Assembly: GCA_900766395.1 (NCBI GenBank)
Contig: CAAFWB010000077.1
Location: forward strand, 1 to 5,224
Length of the DNA stretch: 5,224 nt
Source of the DNA: Clostridia bacterium
GTDB taxonomy: Bacteria > Bacillota > Clostridia > Christensenellales > UBA1242
Direction: 5' to 3'
The notes below the pieces were generated by a model. It was not told the DNA's origin. It ran no database searches and saw only the letters and a list, made by a program, of their open reading frames with translations. The translations under genes and the position numbers were made by a program. Below, piece by piece: positions 1 through 5,224 of the stretch (position 1 is the first letter of the stretch; the number at the start of each line of letters is the position of its first letter).

Positions 1-357
1 GTTTCATTTATGTTTGATAACAAAGGTCAAATCTTTATCATGCGCGAAGAAGGTCTTGACGAAGATGCACTCATGATGACTGCTCTTGACCTTGGAGCAA
101 CAGATGTTGTTGAAGATGTTGATTGTTTGATTGTTGTCACAGACCCAAATGACACTGTAAAAGTCAAAGAAGGTCTTGAAAAAGAAGGCTTCAAAGTTGA
201 TTCTTTTGAAAGCGGACTTGTTCCACAAAACTATGTTGTTTTGGACGAACAAAAACTCAAAACTTTCCAAACAATGCTTGACAAAATGGACGACCTTGAC
301 GATGTTCAAGAAGTTTTCCATAATGTCGATATGCCAGAAGTTGAATTTGAAGATTAA
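1..357 (+). CDS. yebC: YebC/TACO1-family protein, C-terminal part (5' end outside window)
   Basis: This is the last 118 codons of a YebC-family protein. The reading frame is open from base 1 (V-S-F before the first visible ATG), so the ATG at position 10 is an internal methionine. The family is normally about 240 residues, so the N-terminal half is missing. Visible hallmarks are FDNKGQIF near the beginning, an acidic ferredoxin-like segment with GATDVVED, a GLVPQN segment where the family has its conserved MIP-like turn, and the diagnostic C-terminal DDVQEVFHN (about residues 100-108 of the visible part). YebC proteins were long annotated as transcriptional regulators; the mitochondrial homologue TACO1 and recent bacterial work connect them to translation by the ribosome. 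The protein is cytoplasmic. The stop lies 14 nt before ruvC, so the two are probably co-transcribed, an arrangement common in many bacteria. The family call is firm; the precise role is less certain. Confidence 0.95.
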   Translation, partial: VSFMFDNKGQIFIMREEGLDEDALMMTALDLGATDVVEDVDCLIVVTDPNDTVKVKEGLEKEGFKVDSFESGLVPQNYVVLDEQKLKTFQTMLDKMDDLDDVQEVFHNVDMPEVEFED

Positions 358-371
358 ACAAAGGAAGAAAT

Positions 372-860
372 ATGAGAATTTTGGGAATTGACCCTGGATA
401 TGGAATTGTGGGATATGGAATTATTGACACCGATGACGGATTGCGTGCAGTGGACTATGGTGTTATCAACACTCCAAAAGAAGAAGCAATGCCCGCTCGT
501 CTTGCAATAATTTTTGAAAGTCTCAAAGCAATTATCGAAAAGTATAAACCAGACGAAATCGCGATTGAAGAACTGTTCTTTTTCCGAAATTACACAACTG
601 CAATTCCTGTAGCACAAGCACGCGGTGTTATTGTTCTTGCTTGCACCATGTTTTGCGGAAATATTTTTGAATATACTCCGCTTCAAATCAAGCAAGCAAT
701 AACAGGTGTTGGAAGGGCAGAAAAGAAACAAATTCAATTCATGGTTCAAAAGATTTTGAATCTTGAAAAGACACCAAAACCAGATGATGCAGCCGATGCT
801 TTGGCAGTTGCGATAACACACAGCCAAATCAATCCTGCTTTGAACATAAATAGAATGTGA
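372..860 (+). CDS. ruvC: Crossover junction endodeoxyribonuclease RuvC
   Basis: RuvC is the Holliday-junction resolvase that, guided by RuvAB, makes paired nicks in four-way DNA junctions during recombinational repair. The 162-residue protein is of normal family length. It opens with MRILGIDPGYG, which carries catalytic Asp7. The second acidic residue is Glu66 in AIEELFF, and the last two are Asp139 and Asp142 in the DDAADALAVAITH motif, so the whole four-carboxylate metal site of the RNase H-like fold is present. The QARGV segment (82-86) and GVGRAEKKQIQ (112-122) also match the family. The start is supported by AAGGA at 361-365, 6 nt before the ATG. It sits between yebC and ruvA with gaps of 14 and 7 nt, consistent with one operon. 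Its presence argues against a Bacilli-type genome, where RecU usually replaces RuvC. Nothing suggests loss of function. Confidence 0.98.
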   Translation: MRILGIDPGYGIVGYGIIDTDDGLRAVDYGVINTPKEEAMPARLAIIFESLKAIIEKYKPDEIAIEELFFFRNYTTAIPVAQARGVIVLACTMFCGNIFEYTPLQIKQAITGVGRAEKKQIQFMVQKILNLEKTPKPDDAADALAVAITHSQINPALNINRM

Positions 861-867
861 GGACGAA

Positions 868-1455
868 ATGATTTCATATATAACTGGGAAATTAGCATTT
901 AAGGACGAAGGTCAAATTGTTGTTGAATGTCATGGAATGGGATATGACGTTGCAATTTCTTCTCAAACCTATGAAACACTTGGTGTTGTGGGTGACGATG
1001 TGAAAGTATACACATATCTTGTGGTTCGTGAAGATGCTATATCACTTGTTGGGTTCTCAACATTGCAAGAAAAAGCGATGTTTGAAAAACTCATTTCAGT
1101 CAGTGGCGTTGGCCCAAAACTTGCACTCACAATTTTGTCAGGAATGAACACATATGACCTTGTGATGGCAATGCTTTCAGGCGACACGAGTGCGATTTCA
1201 AAGATAAAAGGCGTTGGCAAAAAAACAAGTGAAAGAATTGTTCTTGAACTTAAAGACAAACTCATGGGACTTGACGATGTGACACCTGCAAAGAAGGTTG
1301 ATTTCACACCTTCGAAAGCATTTGATGAAGCAGTTGTGACAATGATGAATTTGGGACTAAACAAAACCGATGCGACAAACCTCATAAAGAGTGTTGCAGA
1401 CGAAAATGATAGTGTTGAAGATTTGATTACAAAAGCATTAAAAGGTATGAACTAA
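868..1455 (+). CDS. ruvA: Holliday junction branch migration protein RuvA
   Basis: RuvA binds Holliday junctions as a tetramer or octamer, holds them in a square-planar form and loads the RuvB motor. The 195-residue product has the three expected domains. An N-terminal OB-fold (about 1-62) begins MISYITGKL and carries the acidic-pin pair Glu55-Asp56 within VVREDAISL, at the same positions as in E. coli RuvA. The middle domain has two helix-hairpin-helix DNA-binding motifs, one around SGVGPKLAL (79-87) and one around KGVGKKTSERI (114-124). The C-terminal UBA-like domain that contacts RuvB spans about 150-195, after a flexible linker rich in K, D, T and P. A TGAGGA Shine-Dalgarno that includes the ruvC stop (858-863) lies 4 nt before the ATG. 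The TAA stop shares its last A with the ruvB ATG (TAATG), a typical arrangement for coupled translation of the two subunits. Confidence 0.98.
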   Translation: MISYITGKLAFKDEGQIVVECHGMGYDVAISSQTYETLGVVGDDVKVYTYLVVREDAISLVGFSTLQEKAMFEKLISVSGVGPKLALTILSGMNTYDLVMAMLSGDTSAISKIKGVGKKTSERIVLELKDKLMGLDDVTPAKKVDFTPSKAFDEAVVTMMNLGLNKTDATNLIKSVADENDSVEDLITKALKGMN

Positions 1456-2474
1456 TGGAAGATGTAAATCGTTTTATAACAAGTTCAAAAACGATGAGCG
1501 ATGCAGAGATTGAAAACTCTTTGCGTCCAACAAGAATGAGTGAATATATTGGGCAGGAGAAAATCAAAAACAGCCTTGGCATTTATATCCAAGCGGCGAA
1601 ATCTCGTGGAGAATCTCTTGACCATGTTCTTTTGTATGGTCCTCCTGGGCTTGGAAAAACAACATTATCCCACATTATTGCAAACGAACTTGGTTCGCAA
1701 TTTAAGGTGACTTCGGGTCCCGCGATTGAACACGCAGCAGACCTTGCTTCAATTCTTACAAACCTCAACAAAAATGATGTTTTGTTTATTGACGAAATCC
1801 ACAGAATGAACAAATCGGTTGAAGAAGTTTTGTATCCGGCGATGGAAGACTTTGCACTTGATTTTATTGTTGGGAAAGGTCCATCGGCGAGAAATATGAG
1901 ACTCAAAATTCAACCTTTTACATTGATTGGTGCAACAACAAGGGCGGGAATGCTCACTGGTCCACTTCGTGACAGATTTGGCGTGATTGCCAGACTTGAA
2001 ATGTATTCGGTTGACGAACTCAAAGCCATTGTCAATCGTTCTGCCAAAATTCTTAAAATTGACATTTCAGATGAAGCGTCAACTGAAATTGCAAAGCGTT
2101 CTCGCGGCACTCCAAGAATTGCAAACAGAATGCTCAAACGCGTTCGTGATTATGCCGAAGTTTTGGGCGGAGGAGAAATCACGACAAAAGTTGCAGACAA
2201 AGCTCTTCAAATGCTTGAAGTTGACAAACTTGGACTCGACCAAGTTGACAGAAACATCATGCTTAACATCATTGATAAATTTGGCGGTGGACCAGTTGGA
2301 CTTGAAACTCTTGCTGCCTCAACTGGAGAAGACGCTGTGACGATTGAAGATGTTTATGAACCATACCTCATTCAAATTGGTTTTATTGCAAGAAGTCCAC
2401 GCGGAAGAATTGCACTTGAACCAGCATATCAACATTTTGATCGAGTCATGCCACGAGTCATGCCAAAAGATTAA
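1455..2474 (+). CDS. ruvB: Holliday junction branch migration ATPase RuvB
   Basis: RuvB is the hexameric AAA+ motor that pulls DNA arms through the RuvA-bound junction. All motor motifs are visible in the 339-residue protein: Walker A GPPGLGKTT (62-70, Lys68), Walker B VLFIDE (109-114, Asp113), sensor 1 in LIGATTRAG (157-165), arginine finger in GPLRDRFG (169-176, Arg174), and sensor 2 in RGTPR (217-221). These fall at the same residue numbers as in E. coli RuvB. The C-terminal winged-helix domain (about 255-330) contains GGGPVGLETLA and the conserved EPYLIQIGF and RSPRGRIA strings. The ATG overlaps the ruvA stop by one base, with AAAGG at 1441-1445 as the likely ribosome-binding site. An unusual feature is the extreme C-terminus, where a perfect 12-bp tandem duplication gives RVMPRVMPKD; this lies beyond the winged helix and should not affect the motor. 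Confidence 0.98.
   Translation: MEDVNRFITSSKTMSDAEIENSLRPTRMSEYIGQEKIKNSLGIYIQAAKSRGESLDHVLLYGPPGLGKTTLSHIIANELGSQFKVTSGPAIEHAADLASILTNLNKNDVLFIDEIHRMNKSVEEVLYPAMEDFALDFIVGKGPSARNMRLKIQPFTLIGATTRAGMLTGPLRDRFGVIARLEMYSVDELKAIVNRSAKILKIDISDEASTEIAKRSRGTPRIANRMLKRVRDYAEVLGGGEITTKVADKALQMLEVDKLGLDQVDRNIMLNIIDKFGGGPVGLETLAASTGEDAVTIEDVYEPYLIQIGFIARSPRGRIALEPAYQHFDRVMPRVMPKD
2442..2465 (+). repeat. Perfect 12-bp tandem duplication at the 3' end of ruvB
   Basis: The unit CGAGTCATGCCA occurs twice head-to-tail (2442-2453 and 2454-2465) with no mismatch. It equals four codons, so it keeps the frame and repeats Arg-Val-Met-Pro just before the terminal Lys-Asp-stop. It looks like a slipped-strand duplication in a tolerant tail of the protein. 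Identity at third codon positions suggests that the event is recent. Confidence 0.85.
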
Positions 2475-2515
2475 AATTCTTGTTTTTGACAAAAATTAAT
2501 ATAGAAAATAAAAAG

Positions 2516-2551
2516 AAAAGGAGCGGTCGTCTGTTTCACGACTAGCAGAAT
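2516..2551 (+). promoter_or_regulatory. queA ribosome-binding site with a hairpin between Shine-Dalgarno and start codon
   Basis: A strong Shine-Dalgarno, AAAAGGAG (2516-2523), lies 28 nt before the queA ATG, too far for normal initiation. The spacer holds an inverted repeat: GGTCGT (2525-2530) pairs with ACGACT (2538-2543, one G-U pair) around a 7-nt loop. Two further pairs are possible (2523-2524 with 2545-2546) past a bulged A at 2544. Folding this stem-loop leaves about 5-9 unpaired nt between the Shine-Dalgarno and the ATG, close to the optimum. No other purine-rich site precedes the ATG. An in-frame TAG at 2543-2545 rules out a longer queA start. The base pairing is seen directly; its role in initiation is inferred. 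There is no U-run after the stem, so it is not a terminator. Confidence 0.6.
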
Positions 2552-3592
2552 ATGAACAAAGAAGATATAACAAAAAAGAGCACTTATTTTTATAATTTGC
2601 CCGAAGAATTAATTGCTCAAACACCAGTTGAGCCAAGAGATAATTCAAGGCTCTTGGTTTATCATAAAGATAGCCATGAAATTGAACATAAGATTTTTCA
2701 TGATATAGTCGATTACTTTAAAGCAGGTGACGTGTTGGTCATCAACAACACAAGAGTTTTGCCTGCAAGACTTTATGGTGTCAAAACATCGACTGGGGCA
2801 AAAATTGAAATCCTTTTGCAAAAGAGAATTGACCTTTCAACATGGAGCGTTGTTGCAAAACCAACAAAAAGGCTTTCATGCGGCACGGTCGTCAAGTTCT
2901 CTGACAAACTTTCATGCGTTGTTTTGGAAATAAAAACATATGGAGAGTGTATTGTCAAATTTGACTTTGTCGGCACATTTGAAGAATGCTTGTATGAAGT
3001 TGGACAAATGCCTCTGCCACACTATATTCATGAAAGATTAAAAGATAAAGAAAGATATCAAACTGTTTATTCAAAAGAAGTTGGATCATCTGCTGCGCCA
3101 ACAGCAGGACTTCATTTCACGCCAGAACTTTTGCAAAAACTTCGCGACAAGGGTGTTGAAATTGTTGAAGTTTTGCTCCATGTTGGACTTGGAACATTCA
3201 GACCCGTCAAAGAGGACAATATTCTCAACCACGAAATGCACACAGAATATTGCGAAGTGACAGAACATGCCGCAGAAAGAATCAACCTTGCAAAGCGAGA
3301 GGGCAGGCGTGTTATTGCATGCGGAACAACAAGCGTTCGAACACTCGAAAGTGCCTCCACACAAAAAGGAGAAATCAAACCTGGGCACTTTGAAACAAAC
3401 ATATTCATCTATCCTGGATATGAATTCAAAATTATTGACGGACTAATCACAAATTTCCACTTGCCCGAATCAACTCTCATCATGCTTGTTAGTGCATTTT
3501 TGGGGATTGAGGAAACTTTGAGAATTTATAACATTGCAGTCGAAGAAAAATATAGATTTTTTAGTTTCGGCGATGCAAATCTGTATATCTAG
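2552..3592 (+). CDS. queA: S-adenosylmethionine:tRNA ribosyltransferase-isomerase QueA
   Basis: QueA transfers and isomerises the ribosyl group of S-adenosylmethionine onto preQ1 at tRNA position 34, giving epoxyqueuosine, the step after Tgt. The 346-residue product matches the family along its length: LPEELIAQTPVEPRD (16-30), NNTRVLPARL (65-74), GSSAAPTAGLHFT (178-190), HVGLGTFRPV (210-219), ACGTTSVRTLES (256-267), DGLITNFHLPESTL (296-309) and a C-terminal FSFGDANLYI. The N-terminus is about six residues longer before LPEELIAQ than in most homologues. The last motif reads GDAN where the family usually has GDAM. The start at 2552 is the only practical one, because a TAG lies in frame just upstream and no ATG, GTG or TTG occurs before Leu16. 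The distant Shine-Dalgarno is described in a separate entry. The TAG stop overlaps the tgt Shine-Dalgarno. The enzyme is cytoplasmic. Confidence 0.97.
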   Translation: MNKEDITKKSTYFYNLPEELIAQTPVEPRDNSRLLVYHKDSHEIEHKIFHDIVDYFKAGDVLVINNTRVLPARLYGVKTSTGAKIEILLQKRIDLSTWSVVAKPTKRLSCGTVVKFSDKLSCVVLEIKTYGECIVKFDFVGTFEECLYEVGQMPLPHYIHERLKDKERYQTVYSKEVGSSAAPTAGLHFTPELLQKLRDKGVEIVEVLLHVGLGTFRPVKEDNILNHEMHTEYCEVTEHAAERINLAKREGRRVIACGTTSVRTLESASTQKGEIKPGHFETNIFIYPGYEFKIIDGLITNFHLPESTLIMLVSAFLGIEETLRIYNIAVEEKYRFFSFGDANLYI

Positions 3593-3596
3593 GAGG
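3591..3596 (+). promoter_or_regulatory. tgt Shine-Dalgarno overlapping the queA stop
   Basis: AGGAGG shares its first two bases with the TAG stop of queA and lies 4 nt before the tgt ATG at 3601. This fixes the tgt start and suggests that ribosomes finishing queA can re-initiate on tgt, coupling the two queuosine enzymes. Confidence 0.85.
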
Positions 3597-3600
3597 ACAC

Positions 3601-4713
3601 ATGAGCAACTTTTCATATGAAATAAAACATATTTGCAAACAAAGCGGTGCAAGAATTGGCGTTTTTCACACACCTCACGGCGACATTGAAACGCCTGTGT
3701 TTATGCCCGTTGGAACACAAGCAACAGTCAAAGGGTTGACCCCAGAAATGATTAAAGACACTGGCGCACAAATCATTCTTTCAAACACTTATCATTTGTT
3801 TTTGCGACCAGGGGAAGAAATTGTCAAAAAAGCAGGTGGACTTCACAAATTTATGAATTGGGACAAGCCAATTCTCACTGATAGCGGTGGATTTCAAGTT
3901 TTTTCACTTTCTGACCTAAGGAAAATATCCGATGAAGGAGTCATGTTTCGCTCACATCTTTCTGGCGAAAAATTGTTCATAACGCCAGAACGTGATATGC
4001 AAATTCAAAACGATTTGGGTGCTGATATCATCATGGCATTTGATGAGTGTTCAAAATATGGGGCAACAGAGCGCGAAGCAAGAAAAGCAAAAGACCGCAC
4101 AACCGCATGGCTCAAACGTTGCTACGCTGTTCAAAAAAATGAAAACCAAATGCTTTTCCCAATCGTTCAAGGCAATTTCTATAAAAACCTTCGCCACGAA
4201 AGTCTGGAAGAGGTTGCACCTTACGCTCGCTGCGGAATTGCAGTTGGAGGACTCTCGGTTGGCGAGCCAAAAGAACTCATGTATGAGATGCTTGACGATT
4301 TGATGCCACTCATGCCAAAGAATATGCCTAGATATCTCATGGGTGTTGGAAGCCCAGACTGTTTGATTGAAGGGTTTGCAAGGGGAATTGACATGATGGA
4401 CTGCGTTCTTCCAACTCGTATCGCTCGAAACGGCACTGCTTTCACAAAGAATGGCAAAATTGTTGTTCGAAACGCAATTTACAAAGATGATTTCAGACCT
4501 ATTGACGAAGACTGCGACTGCTATTGCTGCAAGCACTACACTCGTGCATATGTCCGTCACCTCATTAATGCTGGCGAAATCTTGGGCGGTCAACTGCTAT
4601 CAATTCACAACATTCAATTTCTCAATAATTTGACAAAACAAATCAAACAGGCGATTTGGGAAGACAGATTGCTTGATTTCCGTGACGAATATCTAAAGAA
4701 TTTCAAAATTTGA
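3601..4713 (+). CDS. tgt: Queuine/preQ1 tRNA-ribosyltransferase (tRNA-guanine transglycosylase)
   Basis: Tgt replaces guanine-34 in the GUN anticodons of Asp, Asn, His and Tyr tRNAs with preQ1, committing these tRNAs to the queuosine pathway. The 370-residue TIM-barrel protein is of normal bacterial length. Key residues are visible: Asp94 in LTDSGGFQ, Asp148 in MAFDEC, Gln190 in IVQG, the GGLSVGE loop (216-222) and the nucleophile Asp264 in GIDMMDCVLPTR. The structural zinc site is complete, with Cys305, Cys307 and Cys310 in the CDCYCC string and His336 at the expected 26-residue distance. An additional Cys309 sits inside the zinc motif, where Thr or Val is more usual. The start is set by AGGAGG immediately upstream. 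It follows queA with an 8-nt gap. After the TGA comes a 61-nt gap with promoter-like boxes. The enzyme is cytoplasmic and forms homodimers in other bacteria. Confidence 0.98.
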   Translation: MSNFSYEIKHICKQSGARIGVFHTPHGDIETPVFMPVGTQATVKGLTPEMIKDTGAQIILSNTYHLFLRPGEEIVKKAGGLHKFMNWDKPILTDSGGFQVFSLSDLRKISDEGVMFRSHLSGEKLFITPERDMQIQNDLGADIIMAFDECSKYGATEREARKAKDRTTAWLKRCYAVQKNENQMLFPIVQGNFYKNLRHESLEEVAPYARCGIAVGGLSVGEPKELMYEMLDDLMPLMPKNMPRYLMGVGSPDCLIEGFARGIDMMDCVLPTRIARNGTAFTKNGKIVVRNAIYKDDFRPIDEDCDCYCCKHYTRAYVRHLINAGEILGGQLLSIHNIQFLNNLTKQIKQAIWEDRLLDFRDEYLKNFKI

Positions 4714-4752
4714 CAAAATATGTTTGGAGTTTTGGGTATAATCATTTATAAT
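4710..4752 (+). promoter_or_regulatory. Probable sigma-70 type promoter(s) upstream of the micro-ORF and yajC
   Basis: Two perfect TATAAT hexamers lie 10 bp apart (4737-4742 and 4747-4752), each inside a repeated TATAATCA. A consensus TTGACA (4710-4715) overlaps the tgt stop, but is 21 bp from the first and 31 bp from the second, longer than the usual 16-18. The second TATAAT has a weaker partner, TTGGAG (4724-4729), at an ideal 17-bp spacing. Either pairing would start transcription around 4749-4760, just before the GGAGGAG at 4762. Neither has an extended TGn. A promoter here would let the micro-ORF and yajC-sec genes be expressed apart from the queuosine genes. The boxes are seen; activity is inferred. 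Confidence 0.55.
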
Positions 4753-4774
4753 CAAAGCATTGGAGGAGAGCATA

Positions 4775-4873
4775 ATGCTAACACTAGGACTAATTTGTGC
4801 ATCATTTTTTGATATTGCATTGCCAATTCTAATCATAGTGTTAATAATGATAATCATGTTCTTCGTGATGTAA
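4775..4873 (+). CDS. 32-residue hydrophobic membrane micro-protein, function unknown
   Basis: I do not recognise this product. It is a 32-codon ORF (ATG to TAA) between tgt and yajC, preceded by a near-perfect Shine-Dalgarno GGAGGAG (4762-4768) exactly 6 nt before the ATG. That site serves no other gene. The peptide starts MLTLGLICASFFD and continues as an unbroken hydrophobic run of 19 residues (14-32) containing one proline and mostly Ile, Leu, Met, Phe and Val, enough for one membrane helix. The only charged side chain is Asp13; there is no Lys or Arg at all. The stop is 19 nt before yajC, so the two are probably co-transcribed, possibly from the promoter-like boxes at 4710-4752. It could be a small partner of the membrane or Sec machinery, a leader peptide whose translation affects yajC, or a toxin-like peptide. 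Sequence alone does not decide. The ORF and ribosome-binding site are seen; expression and role are inferred. Confidence 0.72.
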   Translation: MLTLGLICASFFDIALPILIIVLIMIIMFFVM

Positions 4874-4892
4874 ATAAAAAGGAGTTAAAATT

Positions 4893-5224
4893 ATGAATTT
4901 ATTACTTGCTGGTGCTGAAAACTGGATTTTGCCAGGAATATTACTTGTTCTTTGCGTTGTTCTTTTTGTTTTATACTATTTCAGAAACAAAAAATATCAA
5001 CAAAACGCAGAAACAATGTCAAACAATCTCAAAAAAGGTGACAAAGTAAAAACTTATTCGGGCGTTTATGGAACAATCATCGAAATTGTTCAAACTGATG
5101 ACGGAAAAGTTGTCACAATTGAAACAGGAAACGACAAACACAAAAGCTATGTTTCATATGACATTCGCGCGGTTTATGCAATAAATGAACCAGAAAAACC
5201 AACTGAAACAAAAGTGGAAACAAA
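4893..5224 (+). CDS. yajC: Sec translocase accessory subunit YajC (3' end outside window)
   Basis: YajC is the small single-span subunit that associates with SecDF and the SecYEG channel during protein export. The visible 110 codons run off the window end. A short outside segment (MNLLLAGAENW) leads into one membrane helix (about residues 12-30). A basic and polar stretch, FRNKKYQQNAE, follows; it corresponds to the FRPQ-K-E region of the family. Then comes the cytoplasmic core LKKGDKVKTYSGVYGTIIEI (46-65), matching the usual LKxGDxVxTxGGIxG pattern, with Ser where the first Gly of GG is common. The visible tail (98-110) is rich in Glu, Lys, Pro and Thr. AAGGAG (4879-4884) lies 8 nt before the ATG and sets the start. 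Placement after tgt is a widely conserved arrangement, normally followed by secD and secF. The visible length already covers most of a typical protein of 85-120 residues, so little should be missing. Confidence 0.93.
   Translation, partial: MNLLLAGAENWILPGILLVLCVVLFVLYYFRNKKYQQNAETMSNNLKKGDKVKTYSGVYGTIIEIVQTDDGKVVTIETGNDKHKSYVSYDIRAVYAINEPEKPTETKVET

Noticed and set aside
10..357. YebC-like protein starting at the ATG at position 10
   Set aside because: The frame is open upstream to base 1 and the homology continues as an internal part of the family, so this is a gene cut by the window edge.
354..827. 157-codon ORF on the minus strand
   Set aside because: It is antisense to ruvC in an AT-rich region, with a Cys, Asn and Phe-rich low-quality translation. 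It is a shadow frame.
2486..2514. Promoter TTGACA-N17-TAAAAA before queA
   Set aside because: The -10 match lacks the key final T, and a start about 7 nt downstream would fall inside the AAAAGGAG and destroy the ribosome-binding site. TATAGA at 2500-2505 is only 8 bp from TTGACA.
2531..2545. CTG-initiated five-codon leader ORF (ending TAG) at a good distance from the Shine-Dalgarno
   Set aside because: CTG is a very rare start codon and the product would be four residues. The bases are better explained as the loop and 3' arm of the hairpin.
2523..2546. Intrinsic terminator after ruvB
   Set aside because: The stem is only 6-8 bp and is followed by AGAATATGAAC with no run of T. The upstream TTTTTGACAAAAA palindrome is all A-T in its arms and also lacks terminator character.
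2475..2551. preQ1 riboswitch upstream of queA
   Set aside because: The gap has a small hairpin, but the A-rich stretch lies before it rather than after it, and the conserved aptamer bases and pseudoknot partner are not found. preQ1 riboswitches also usually control preQ1 synthesis or uptake genes rather than queA.
4051..4593. 180-codon ORF on the minus strand
   Set aside because: It lies wholly inside tgt, whose catalytic and zinc motifs are intact, has no Shine-Dalgarno, and its translation is rich in Cys and Phe with no recognisable motif. It is a shadow of tgt.
1..5224. Novel defence, mobile or biosynthetic system
   Set aside because: Every long gene belongs to a known housekeeping family with intact motifs. 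No transposase, integrase, CRISPR repeats, toxin-antitoxin pair or atypical composition block is visible.

Overview
The window is a compact stretch of housekeeping chromosome with every gene on the + strand: yebC (3' part only), ruvC, ruvA, ruvB, queA, tgt, an unannotated 32-codon membrane micro-ORF, and yajC (5' part only). The DNA is AT-rich (around 40% G+C by eye), uses the standard bacterial code (TGA is a stop), and has strong purine-rich Shine-Dalgarno sites before most genes. The order yebC-ruvC-ruvAB-queA-tgt-yajC is typical of low-GC Firmicutes. An intact ruvC points to a Clostridia-like lineage rather than Bacilli, which generally lack RuvC and use RecU. The exact taxon cannot be read from this sequence.

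Layout. Positions 1-2474 form a tightly packed block (yebC, ruvC, ruvA, ruvB) with gaps of 14 and 7 nt and a 1-nt overlap (TAATG) between ruvA and ruvB. A 77-nt gap (2475-2551) holds an A-rich Shine-Dalgarno sequence separated from the queA ATG by a small hairpin. queA and tgt follow (2552-4713), with the tgt Shine-Dalgarno overlapping the queA stop. A 61-nt gap (4714-4774) carries promoter-like boxes, including two perfect TATAAT hexamers. After it come the micro-ORF (4775-4873) and yajC (from 4893, running off the window end).

How the genes work together. RuvA, RuvB and RuvC are the complete Holliday-junction branch-migration and resolution machine. QueA and Tgt are two enzymes of queuosine tRNA modification: Tgt exchanges guanine-34 for preQ1, and QueA then builds the epoxycyclopentane-diol ring. 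YajC is the accessory subunit of the SecDF-YajC translocase; secD would be expected downstream. YebC is a TACO1-type protein linked to translation. No mobile element, CRISPR array, tRNA, rRNA or defence system is visible. The two signals most worth following are the unannotated micro-ORF before yajC and the hairpin-spaced Shine-Dalgarno of queA.
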